Notes under the pieces: generated by a model
Database searches by the model: none
Told to the model about the DNA's origin: nothing
Seen by the model: only the letters and a program-made list of their open reading frames with translations
Shown: in pieces, positions 1-5,371 of the stretch
Position numbering within the stretch: the first letter of the stretch is position 1
Layout: each line of letters opens with the position of its first letter
Assembly (NCBI GenBank): GCA_002435835.1
Contig: DIVM01000373.1
Location: 2,537 to 7,907 of the forward strand
Length of the DNA stretch: 5,371 bases
Direction of reading: 5' to 3'
Origin: Firmicutes bacterium UBA6132
Lineage (GTDB): Bacteria; Bacillota_A; Clostridia; Tissierellales; Sedimentibacteraceae
Translations under genes and position numbers: made by a program

Positions 1-7
1 ACAAAAC

Positions 8-13
8 GGAGGT
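8..13 (+). promoter_or_regulatory. Strong ribosome binding site for the Cys-rich short reading frame
   Basis: GGAGGT lies 7 nt before the ATG at position 21, a near-ideal Shine-Dalgarno sequence and spacing. It is the main reason for treating the 21-codon frame as a separately translated peptide. The promoter must lie left of the window, because only 20 nt precede the ATG. Confidence 0.7.
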
Positions 14-20
14 AGTACTT

Positions 21-86
21 ATGGAAAGATTTACTGTAGATTATAAAATAACTTCGGCTTTGGAAATGTGTTGTTGTTGCAGTTAA
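21..86 (+). CDS. Putative 21-aa leader peptide ending in four cysteines
   Basis: This frame encodes 21 residues, beginning MERFTVDYK and ending ALEMCCCCS before a TAA stop at 84-86. The four Cys codons (TGT TGT TGT TGC, positions 69-80) are consecutive and sit just before the stop, the usual layout of amino-acid-sensing leader peptides. It is preceded by GGAGGT with 7-nt spacing and lies 56 nt upstream of a DAACS-family transporter start on the same strand. I infer a regulatory peptide whose translation reports cysteinyl-tRNA supply, with the transporter importing cystine or a related compound. Caveat: no in-frame stop occurs between position 3 and the ATG, so the frame could be the tail of a longer gene that begins outside the window. 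The strong Shine-Dalgarno sequence argues against that. A metal- or thiol-binding micropeptide is another possibility. I recognise no named family. Confidence 0.6.
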   Translation: MERFTVDYKITSALEMCCCCS

Positions 87-115
87 TTTTATATTTAGAA
101 TTAAATAATAACAAC
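70..115 (+). promoter_or_regulatory. Hairpin formed by the Cys codons and the leader stop region
   Basis: GTTGTTGTT (70-78, inside the Cys codons) can pair with AATAACAAC (107-115) through nine pairs, one of them G-T. After a short internal bulge, TTAATTTT (83-90, containing the stop codon) pairs with AGAATTAA (97-104) around a 6-nt loop. The stem is AU-rich and has no T-tract after it, so it is not a normal intrinsic terminator. A ribosome stalled on the Cys codons would cover the left arm and prevent folding, which gives a plausible switch 15 nt before the transporter's ribosome binding site. The pairing is seen in sequence; the regulatory role is inference. Confidence 0.4.
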
Positions 116-142
116 TACATTTAAAATAAAAGGAGATACAAA

Positions 143-1465
143 ATGAATTTAGACTTAACTTTATTTGCAGCATTAGGATTTGCAATATTATTAATAGGAA
201 TTTTAGTTTATTTAGCTAAGCGTGGTGTAGATTTCGGAGTGAGAACTATAATAGCTCTTGTTTTAGGAATTGTACTTGGAATAGTATTTAGAGGAAAATT
301 AGATTATGTACAACCAATAGGAAAAATATATGTAAGTTTAATATCAGCGTTTGTTATACCGCTATTATTTTTCAGTGTTATATCAAGTTTGTCACAACTT
401 AAAAATATTCAAAAACTTAAATCAATTGGAGCTAAAAGCGTTCTTTGGTTAACAGGAAGTACATTTATAGCATCAGTACTTACAGTAATTATGTCATTAT
501 TGTTAAAAGTAGGAAAAGGGGCAAATGTAAGTTTACCAACTGATTATACACCAAAAGAAGTTCCAGCAATAACTCAAGTTATTATTGATTTATTCCCAAA
601 AAATATTTTCGCTCAAGCAGCAAACAATTCAATAGTACCTTTGATTTTATTCTCATTAATTGTGGGAGTGGCATTAGTTTCACTTTCATCTGAAAATGAA
701 AAAGAAGTAAAACCATTCAAAGATTTTATTGATGCAGGAGCAAAAGTTATTTACAGAGTTATAGGATATATAATTGAACTTACTCCATATGCTGTTTTAG
801 CATTAGTAGGTAGCGCAGTATCAAACAATGGACCTGATAAATTATTACCTTTATTCTCTGTTTTAATAATAGCATATATAGCTTGCATTATCCAAACATA
901 TATAGTTAGCGGATTAATGATTGCAGGTGTTGCTAAATTAAACCCAATTAATTTTTTCAAACATATTTGGCCAGCACAGGCAGTTGCTTTTACATCACAA
1001 AGCAGTATAGGAACTATTCCTGTAACAGTAAAATCATTAAAAAGTGCTGGAGTATCTGAAAGTATAGCATCATTCGTAGCACCACTTGGAGCTAATGTAG
1101 GTATGCCAGGTTGCGCAGGAATATGGCCAACATTATTGGCAGTATTCGCAATCAATTCATTAAATATAGAATATTCTTTAGTACAATATATTTTCTTAAT
1201 ATTAATTGCAACATTAGTAAGTATTGGTACAGTTGGGGTTCCTGGAACATCCACTATAACTACAACAGCAATATTTGCTGCAGTAGGTCTTCCAATAGAA
1301 ATTATAGTTTTAGTTACACCAATCAGTTCAATAGTTGATATGGCAAGAACTGCAACTAATGTTACAGCTGCAGCAACAAGTTCTTTATTAGTAGCAGTAA
1401 GTGAAAAAGAATTTGATATAGAAAAATATAATAGTACATCACAAATAAAAGAACAATTAGCATAA
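143..1465 (+). CDS. DAACS-family amino acid symporter, probable cystine transporter (TcyP-like)
   Basis: This 440-aa integral membrane protein of the dicarboxylate/amino acid:cation symporter family (GltPh fold) imports an amino acid driven by cation or proton flux. Hydrophobic segments fill residues 6-120 and 160-265. They are followed by the transport core: serine-rich HP1 (FTSQSSIGTIPVTV, 283-296), the TM7 turn (LGANVGMPGCAG, 315-326), HP2 (GTVGVPGTS, 362-370) and TM8 (D399-M-A-R-T-A-T-N-V, 399-407). The length is normal for the family. The TM7 NMDGT signature of classical glutamate/aspartate carriers is replaced by GMPGC, and the residue matching GltPh Asp405 is Ala410. A non-glutamate substrate is therefore likely. 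The upstream Cys-codon leader points to cystine, as for TcyP/YdjN members, but this is inference. The start is supported by AGGAGA at 131-136, 6 nt upstream. A terminator follows 3 nt after the stop, so the gene ends its transcription unit. Family assignment is firm; substrate is uncertain. Confidence 0.93.
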   Translation: MNLDLTLFAALGFAILLIGILVYLAKRGVDFGVRTIIALVLGIVLGIVFRGKLDYVQPIGKIYVSLISAFVIPLLFFSVISSLSQLKNIQKLKSIGAKSVLWLTGSTFIASVLTVIMSLLLKVGKGANVSLPTDYTPKEVPAITQVIIDLFPKNIFAQAANNSIVPLILFSLIVGVALVSLSSENEKEVKPFKDFIDAGAKVIYRVIGYIIELTPYAVLALVGSAVSNNGPDKLLPLFSVLIIAYIACIIQTYIVSGLMIAGVAKLNPINFFKHIWPAQAVAFTSQSSIGTIPVTVKSLKSAGVSESIASFVAPLGANVGMPGCAGIWPTLLAVFAINSLNIEYSLVQYIFLILIATLVSIGTVGVPGTSTITTTAIFAAVGLPIEIIVLVTPISSIVDMARTATNVTAAATSSLLVAVSEKEFDIEKYNSTSQIKEQLA

Positions 1466-1468
1466 TTT

Positions 1469-1503
1469 AAAAATGAGCTTTCCATTTTGGAAAGCTCATT
1501 TTT
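1469..1503 (+). terminator. Strong intrinsic terminator after the symporter gene
   Basis: AAAAATGAGCTTTCCA (1469-1484) pairs perfectly with TGGAAAGCTCATTTTT (1488-1503), a 16-bp stem with a 3-nt loop whose 3' arm ends in five T residues. The A-rich 5' end means the structure may also work on the other strand, though no minus-strand gene needs it here. Confidence 0.93.
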
Positions 1504-1638
1504 AAAAGTAAAGGGGACGCTTACATCAAATAAAAATAAAATTTAGAACATTCTATTTTTAACCACATATACTAACTAAAATTTAAAACAAAACATACTA
1601 ATACTAAATACAAATTCTATATAAAATATTAAAATCTA

Positions 1639-1667
1639 TTGACAAATAAAAGTTCCTAATATAATAT
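1639..1667 (+). promoter_or_regulatory. proS: Sigma-A type promoter for the T-box/proS unit
   Basis: A consensus -35 TTGACA (1639-1644) is followed after 17 nt by TAATAT (1662-1667), a fair -10. Transcription would start near 1674, about ten bases before the first pairing bases of T-box stem I. TATAAT at 1672-1677 is a better -10 match but lies 27 nt from the -35. The 135-nt spacer between the preceding terminator and this promoter is AT-rich and shows no convincing gene. Confidence 0.75.
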
Positions 1668-1684
1668 AAAATATAATTATATAC

Positions 1685-1904
1685 AGCTATGAAGAGGAGT
1701 AGTAAACATTTATGGTCTAAAGAGAGAAAGCGGTCGGTGTAAAGCTTTTGTCCCTCTATATGTTGAACCAGCCTTAGAGCTTTTGGGAGTAACAACCCAA
1801 ACGGTAAAACCGTTATTTAAATGAGATGTTGCTAATATTTTATTAGCAGCAATTAGAGTGGTACCGCGGATAACCCGCCTCTTAGATTTTAAGAGGCGGG
1901 TTTT
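1685..1904 (+). promoter_or_regulatory. T-box riboswitch, proline specifier CCA, controlling proS
   Basis: This is a complete T-box leader. Stem I opens with AGCT (1685-1688) pairing with AGCT (1778-1781). It contains the GAGGAGTAGTAA region (1694-1705) and closes distally with AAAGC/GCTTT (1727-1731/1744-1748). In the specifier loop GAACCAG (1765-1771), the codon is CCA (1768-1770), which reads proline and matches the downstream gene. Linker hairpins follow: TTGGG/CCCAA (1783-1787/1796-1800), AACGGT/ACCGTT (1800-1805/1809-1814) and GCTAATA/TATTAGC (1831-1837/1841-1847). The T-box AGAGTGGTACCGCGG spans 1855-1869. The antiterminator pairs AGAG (1855-1858) with CTCT (1879-1882) and GCGG (1866-1869) with CCGC (1875-1878). 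That leaves the canonical 7-nt bulge TGGTACC, whose TGGT binds the free ACCA end of uncharged tRNA-Pro. Low prolyl-tRNA charging should therefore favour readthrough into proS. Confidence 0.96.
1872..1904 (+). terminator. Regulated terminator of the T-box leader
   Basis: AACCCGCCTCTTA (1872-1884) pairs with TAAGAGGCGGGTT (1890-1902), a GC-rich 13-bp stem with a 5-nt loop. It is followed by a short run that gives TTTT at 1901-1904. The left arm shares CCGCCTCT with the antiterminator, so the two structures are mutually exclusive, as T-box control requires. Confidence 0.92.
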
Positions 1905-1910
1905 GTATGC

Positions 1911-2075
1911 CCTAACCCAATTTGCACGAGCGAAAGCGAAATGCAAATTGTTGGTAGGTCAACCGCAACGAGCACCAAATTTATGCGAACAGAGTGAGCA
2001 AATAAATTTGTGTTGTGAGACTGCGCCATACAAACATCAAGCAACTTATAAAGGCAATAAAATTGGATGGTAGGT
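1911..2075 (+). repeat. Block of nested inverted repeats between the T-box and proS (possible MITE-like element)
   Basis: Four potential hairpins lie end to end, with neighbours from the second onward overlapping. They are CAATTTGCA/TGCAAATTG (1918-1926/1942-1950), TTGGT/ACCAA (1951-1955/1974-1978), CAAATTTAT/ATAAATTTG (1976-1984/2002-2010) and TTTGTGT/ATACAAA (2007-2013/2028-2034, one wobble). The first and third start 58 nt apart. Their loops share a core, CGAGCGAAAGCGA (1927-1939) and CGAACAGAGTGA (1986-1997), differing by one insertion and otherwise only by transitions. The left end CCTAACCCAATTT (1911-1923) is an imperfect inverted copy of AAATTGGATGGTAGG (2060-2074), resembling terminal inverted repeats. 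AAATTG plus TGGTAGGT also recurs directly at 1945-1959 and 2060-2075. No credible protein is encoded. It may be a small non-autonomous mobile element or an extra structured part of the proS 5' untranslated region. I see no clear target-site duplication. Confidence 0.55.
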
Positions 2076-2146
2076 TTATATTTTTCAAAAAAATATTAAA
2101 ATTCAAAAATTAACTTATAATATGTAATGATTTGAAAGGAGTAAAA

Positions 2147-3592
2147 ATGGCTAAGAAAGAAAAAGATTTTGTAAAAGAAATTACACCAATGGAAGAAGAT
2201 TTCAGCAGGTGGTATACGGATGTAATATTAAAAAATGAATTAGTTGATTATTCACCAGTAAAGGGGTTCATGGTTATTAGACCTTATGGATATGCTCTAT
2301 GGGAAAAAATTCAAGAATTTGCTGATGCAAAATTTAAAGCAACTGGACATAAAAATATGTATTTCCCATTGTTAATACCAGAAAGTTTATTAAATAAGGA
2401 GAAAGAACATGTTGAAGGTTTTGCACCAGAAGTAGCATGGGTTACTCATGGTGGAAGCCAGGAGTTAGGAGAAAGATTAGTCGTAAGACCAACTTCGGAA
2501 ACTATTATATGCCATATGTACGCAAAATGGTTGACTTCTTATAGAGACTTACCATACTTATATAACCAATGGTGTAGCGTTGTTAGATGGGAAAAAACTA
2601 CAAGACCATTTTTAAGAACATCAGAATTTTTATGGCAGGAAGGTCATACTCTTCATGAAACTTATGATGAGGCGCAAGCTGAAACATTACAAATGCTAAA
2701 TATTTACAAAGAAGTTGCTGAAGATTTATTAGCTATACCAGTTGTAATAGGACAAAAAAGTGAAAAAGAAAAATTTGCAGGAGCATTTGCAACTTATACT
2801 ATGGAAGCTTTAATGCATGACGGTCAAGCATTGCAAGCTGGTACATCACACAACCTTGGACAGCATTTTACTAAAGCTTTTGAAATTAAATTCCAGGGAA
2901 GGGACGGTCAAGAACAAAACCCTTACCATACTTCATGGGGTATTTCAACAAGATTAATCGGTGGTTTAATAATGGTTCACTCTGACAACAGAGGGCTTGT
3001 TCTTCCTCCAAAAGTTGCTCCAGTTCAAGTTGTAATAATTCCTATAGCTCAAAAGAAAGAAGGAGTTTTGGAAAAAGCTAATGAGCTTTTTGATAAAATC
3101 AAAAGTAGCGGAATAAGAGTTGAACTTGATGATTCTACAGAAAATTCAACTGGATGGAAATTTAATCAATATGAAATGAAAGGTTACCCAATTAGAATTG
3201 AAATTGGACCAAGAGATATTGAAAATAATCAAGCAGTAGCAGTAAGAAGAGATAAACTTGAAAAAGAAGTTATTTCACTGGATAATATAGAAGAAACATT
3301 AAATAAAATGCTTGATGATATGCAAAATGATTTATTTGAAAAAGCTAAAGCTCACAGAGAAGCAAACACATATGTTGTTACTGACTATGAACAATATAAA
3401 TTAGATTTGCCTAACAGACCTGGATTTGCAAAAATGATGTGGTGCGGTGAAAGAGATTGCGAAGATAAATTAAAAGAAGAAACTGGCGCATCAATAAGAT
3501 GTATGCCGTTTGAACAAGAACAAATTGGGGATGTATGCCATATTTGTGGTAAAGAAGCTAAAACTATGATTTATGCTGCAAGAGCTTACTAA
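2147..3592 (+). CDS. proS: Prolyl-tRNA synthetase, archaeal/eukaryotic-like type
   Basis: This 481-aa cytoplasmic class II synthetase charges tRNA-Pro with proline using ATP. The catalytic core carries RPYGYALWE near motif 1 (45-53), the proline-binding TSE loop (116-118), motif 2 ([20 protein letters not shown], 147-166), a TSHNLGQ segment (233-239) and motif 3 ([13 protein letters not shown], 272-284). The anticodon-binding domain begins about residue 290 ([10 protein letters not shown]). The C-terminal zinc-type domain has Cys433, Cys438, Cys464 and Cys467 and ends in the terminal Tyr481, as in Thermus-like enzymes. There is no room for the inserted editing domain of the roughly 570-aa bacterial type. 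I chose the ATG at 2147 because AGGAG (2137-2141) lies 5 nt before it. An in-frame TTG at 2132 overlaps that Shine-Dalgarno sequence and is unlikely to be used. The gene is expressed behind the proline T-box, with a leader of about 470 nt. A terminator-like hairpin follows. Confidence 0.98.
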   Translation: MAKKEKDFVKEITPMEEDFSRWYTDVILKNELVDYSPVKGFMVIRPYGYALWEKIQEFADAKFKATGHKNMYFPLLIPESLLNKEKEHVEGFAPEVAWVTHGGSQELGERLVVRPTSETIICHMYAKWLTSYRDLPYLYNQWCSVVRWEKTTRPFLRTSEFLWQEGHTLHETYDEAQAETLQMLNIYKEVAEDLLAIPVVIGQKSEKEKFAGAFATYTMEALMHDGQALQAGTSHNLGQHFTKAFEIKFQGRDGQEQNPYHTSWGISTRLIGGLIMVHSDNRGLVLPPKVAPVQVVIIPIAQKKEGVLEKANELFDKIKSSGIRVELDDSTENSTGWKFNQYEMKGYPIRIEIGPRDIENNQAVAVRRDKLEKEVISLDNIEETLNKMLDDMQNDLFEKAKAHREANTYVVTDYEQYKLDLPNRPGFAKMMWCGERDCEDKLKEETGASIRCMPFEQEQIGDVCHICGKEAKTMIYAARAY

Positions 3593-3607
3593 AATATAAT
3601 ATATTAC

Positions 3608-3636
3608 GGGAAGGTTACAATTGTGTAACCTTCCTT
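3608..3636 (+). terminator. Terminator-like hairpin after proS
   Basis: GGAAGGTTACA (3609-3619) pairs with TGTAACCTTCC (3624-3634), an 11-bp stem with a 4-nt loop, 16 nt after the proS stop. The following TTAAATATTT is a poor T-tract, so termination may be incomplete. Confidence 0.7.
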
Positions 3637-3645
3637 AAATATTTC

Positions 3646-3674
3646 ATGACAAATTTTGTGGAAAATGTTATAAT
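3646..3674 (+). promoter_or_regulatory. Sigma-A type promoter for the TolC-like gene
   Basis: ATGACA (3646-3651, 5 of 6 to consensus) is followed after exactly 17 nt by a perfect TATAAT (3669-3674). Transcription would start near 3681, giving a short leader of about 36 nt. The gene's Shine-Dalgarno GGGAGG (3707-3712) lies within it, 4 nt before the ATG. Confidence 0.75.
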
Positions 3675-3716
3675 TAGTAAGAAAGTGAATTAATATAATT
3701 TATACAGGGAGGCAGC

Positions 3717-4907
3717 ATGAAAAGGTTTATAATATTTTTAACATCATTTATGATGGTGTTTAGTTTTCCAGTAAATATGGCAGAAGCAGAAGTATTAGCA
3801 CCAGTACCAGTATCTTCAATTACAACAGTTGCAGAGACAAAGGAACTTTCAATAGAAGAAGCAGTTCAGCTTGCAAGAGACAGTAGCAGAGAAATGTGGA
3901 AATTATTAGATGCCCTTGAAGAAATAAAAGTAAGCAGAAAACAAGCAAAAGATGCTAAAGAGTTAGCGGAAACAATAATGGCTATGCCGTTAGAAGTTTT
4001 GTCTGATAATAAAATTGACATAACAAATGATTATGTTTCTAAATTAATGGCTAAAAACGGATATTACATAGTGTATGCGGATACACAAACAAAAGAAGTT
4101 GAAAAAAATATAGAAAAATATAAAATTGGAATAGAAATAGAAACTAAATCTTTATATTACAATGCATTAATTGCAGAAAAATCTATTGAAATTAATAAAG
4201 CAAATTTAAATAAATTAAATGAACAACTTAGAGTTATAACTTTAAAATACAACAACGGAACTGCTACAAAATCAGAAGTGTTGAATGGACAAATTGCAGT
4301 ACAAAAAGCACAGACAGAATTGGACTCAGCAAATGATGATCTTGAAATGGCAAAATTAAATTTATTAAATAAAATTAATTTACCATTTAGTACAGTTTTA
4401 ATTTTAAAAGACAAATCATTGACTTATATACCAACAAAGGATCTTAATTTAACAGCTTCAATAGAAGCTGCAAAACTTCAAAGACCTGAAATTTTAAAAG
4501 CTAATAATGCTCTAACATTACAGGAAATAGAAACACATGTATATACAGCATATTATACTTCTAATTTAAGACAAAACAAAGCTGCAAAAGAAAAATTAAA
4601 AGATGCACAGTTAAATGTTCCACAAGCTTATAAGAATGTTGAACTTGATGTTCGCAAAAATTATTTGAAACTTGTTGAATCTGAAAGAGCATTGGTAAAC
4701 ATGAACAAATCAGTTGAATTAGCTAAAGAATTAGCAAGGATAAATAAACTTTTATATGCAAATGGCATGGCAACATCACTTGATGTGTTAACAGCAGAAA
4801 CACAATTAACAGAAGCTGAAATAGGAGCATATCAAATGCTTGTTTCTTATAACATAAATAAAATGATGTTTGATAATTCAAATTTAATAACTGCACAAGG
4901 TCAATAA
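3717..4907 (+). CDS. Secreted TolC-family (outer membrane efflux-like) protein, apparently without barrel strands
   Basis: The 396-aa product starts with a signal peptide: basic MKR, a hydrophobic core to about residue 20, and a likely cleavage after AEA (22-24). The rest is mostly long amphipathic helix, with two TolC-type half-repeats. Their hallmark segments are KYNNGTATKSEVL (177-189) and LYANGMATSLDVL (346-358), offset by 169 residues; each is followed by a heptad-like helix rich in Ala, Gln and Glu. TolC proteins form trimeric export ducts whose helical barrel continues from an outer-membrane beta-barrel. Here, the places where membrane strands should interrupt each half (roughly 90-125 and 272-300) hold only short, charged sequence. 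The protein is also shorter than the usual 420-490 aa. I infer a helical, exported, wall- or membrane-associated homologue in a cell probably lacking an outer membrane. No pump or fusion-protein partner is adjacent. It has its own promoter and terminator. Family membership is fairly sure; function is not. Confidence 0.85.
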   Translation: MKRFIIFLTSFMMVFSFPVNMAEAEVLAPVPVSSITTVAETKELSIEEAVQLARDSSREMWKLLDALEEIKVSRKQAKDAKELAETIMAMPLEVLSDNKIDITNDYVSKLMAKNGYYIVYADTQTKEVEKNIEKYKIGIEIETKSLYYNALIAEKSIEINKANLNKLNEQLRVITLKYNNGTATKSEVLNGQIAVQKAQTELDSANDDLEMAKLNLLNKINLPFSTVLILKDKSLTYIPTKDLNLTASIEAAKLQRPEILKANNALTLQEIETHVYTAYYTSNLRQNKAAKEKLKDAQLNVPQAYKNVELDVRKNYLKLVESERALVNMNKSVELAKELARINKLLYANGMATSLDVLTAETQLTEAEIGAYQMLVSYNINKMMFDNSNLITAQGQ

Positions 4908-4942
4908 AAAGCCAAGGGGATGTTTCCCTTGGCTTTTCTTTT
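4907..4942. terminator. Bidirectional terminator between the TolC-like and DUF445 genes
   Basis: AAAAGCCAAGGG (4907-4918) pairs with CCCTTGGCTTTT (4926-4937), a 12-bp stem that extends inward by a G-T and an A-T pair. T-tracts follow on both strands: TTTTCTTTTA on plus, and TTTTTATT on minus. It starts at the last base of the TolC-like stop codon and can also stop transcription of the converging gene. Confidence 0.93.
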
Positions 4943-4957
4943 ACTGACGTTAAGGAT

Positions 4958-5000
4958 GACACTTTAGGTGTCTGAGCGCGTTTAAGCGCTTTTTAGTTTT
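4958..5000 (+). terminator. Two small hairpins followed by T-rich tail (second, back-up terminator)
   Basis: GACAC/GTGTC (4958-4962/4968-4972) is followed 2 nt later by AGCGC/GCGCT (4975-4979/4986-4990), which leads into TTTTTAGTTTTTT on the plus strand. The tail orientation suits plus-strand termination only. It could be a fail-safe terminator for the TolC-like gene, or the 3' end of a small RNA. No promoter is visible for an independent transcript. Confidence 0.5.
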
Positions 5001-5001
5001 T

Positions 5002-5371
5002 TCATTTCTTATTTTTAAATTTATTAAATGTCTCACCTATAAACTTTAAAATAGTGAGAGTCAATCCAATATATACGTTAATTCCAAATACAAATCCCCA
5101 AACACCATAAATTTTTAATCTTGTAAAATATTTGCCCATAAACGAATTAAACATTTCATGTATTTTTTTTGGTTCCATTGCTTCAATTTCTTCTTGAGCA
5201 ATTTTATCAAATTTTACTGCTTTCAATATTTTATCAAGATTTCTTCTTATGCTTTTTAAACTTGATTCAACAAATAAATTTAAAGCATATGTTTTAGTTT
5301 CTTCATGAATGAAACTGAAATTTGAATTAACTGCATCATTAAGCAATGAGCCGTAAAGTTTTTTTATTGAA
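5002..5371 (-). CDS. DUF445-family membrane protein, C-terminal part (gene cut by window edge)
   Basis: The reading frame is open from the right edge of the window to a TGA at 5002-5004, giving 122 C-terminal residues; the true start lies outside. A TTG at 5344-5346 is internal, since the frame continues upstream as SIKKLYGSL. The visible part is a charged, helical segment with DKIAQEEIEAMEPKKIHEMF, which fits the I-x-x-M-x-P helix near the end of DUF445 proteins (YheB-like in Bacillus). It is followed by a Gly-containing hydrophobic segment (YGVWGFVFGINVYIGLTLT) and a Lys-rich tail (KFKNKK). Family members have membrane segments at both ends and no settled function. The gene converges on the TolC-like gene, and the shared bidirectional terminator lies about 60 nt beyond its stop. 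The assignment rests on the C-terminus only. Confidence 0.7.
   Translation of the reverse strand, partial: SIKKLYGSLLNDAVNSNFSFIHEETKTYALNLFVESSLKSIRRNLDKILKAVKFDKIAQEEIEAMEPKKIHEMFNSFMGKYFTRLKIYGVWGFVFGINVYIGLTLTILKFIGETFNKFKNKK

Noticed and set aside
751..1485. Long minus-strand open frame (244 codons) opposite the symporter gene
   Set aside because: It lies entirely in the shadow of a clearly real, full-length transporter, has no ribosome binding site that stands out, and resembles no family.
1511..1525. GGGGACGCTTACATC-like sequence after the symporter terminator, as a REP or transposon remnant
   Set aside because: No inverted partner or second copy is present in the window; a fragment this short cannot be assigned.
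1539..1556. Small palindrome TAGAACATTCTA in the spacer after the symporter, as an operator
   Set aside because: Only four or five pairs in a very AT-rich stretch, about 95 nt upstream of the promoter -35, with no match to an operator I recognise.
1858..2073. Plus-strand 71-codon frame running from the T-box through the hairpin block
   Set aside because: It starts inside the T-box sequence and translates palindromes and the terminator; no Shine-Dalgarno sequence precedes it. It is explained by RNA structure.
2116..2121. TATAAT as an internal promoter for proS that would bypass the T-box
   Set aside because: No reasonable -35 lies 16-18 nt upstream (the sequence there is AT-only), and the transcript would start almost at the Shine-Dalgarno sequence. 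In DNA this AT-rich, the hexamer alone is weak evidence.
2132..2146. TTG as an upstream start for proS
   Set aside because: The TTG overlaps the Shine-Dalgarno sequence itself, and ATG at 2147 has proper spacing; the five extra residues (translated MKGVK) are not part of the family.
4723..4962. Minus-strand 79-codon frame over the end of the TolC-like gene
   Set aside because: It overlaps the real gene and the bidirectional terminator, and its sequence is low-complexity Leu-rich translation of AT-rich DNA.

Overview
The window is AT-rich and densely coded. It has strong GGAGG-type ribosome binding sites, a T-box riboswitch, and a prolyl-tRNA synthetase of the short archaeal/eukaryotic-like type. 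Together these point to a low-GC Firmicute, probably an anaerobe of the Clostridia/Tissierellia kind. I cannot resolve the genus from sequence alone.

Layout. (1) Positions 1-1503 hold a short reading frame with its own strong ribosome binding site, which ends in four consecutive Cys codons. It is followed by a hairpin whose left arm is made of those Cys codons, then a DAACS-family amino acid symporter and a strong intrinsic terminator. The arrangement looks like a cysteine-sensing leader in front of a cystine (or related) uptake transporter; this is the most interesting part of the window. (2) Positions 1504-1638 are AT-rich spacer in which I see no gene. (3) Positions 1639-3636 hold a promoter, a complete T-box leader with a CCA (Pro) specifier, an unusual block of about 165 nt of inverted repeats, then proS and a terminator-like hairpin. 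(4) Positions 3646-4942 hold a promoter, a secreted TolC-family protein that appears to lack the barrel-forming strands, and a bidirectional terminator. (5) Positions 4943-5371 hold two more small hairpins and the 3' end of a converging DUF445-family membrane protein gene that runs off the right edge.

The genes do not form one operon. At least three independent plus-strand units are separated by terminators, plus one convergent unit. The common thread of the first two units is amino acid supply sensed at RNA level: a putative Cys-codon leader for a transporter, and uncharged tRNA-Pro sensing by the T-box for proS. The TolC-like protein and the DUF445 protein are envelope-associated, with no evident link to each other.
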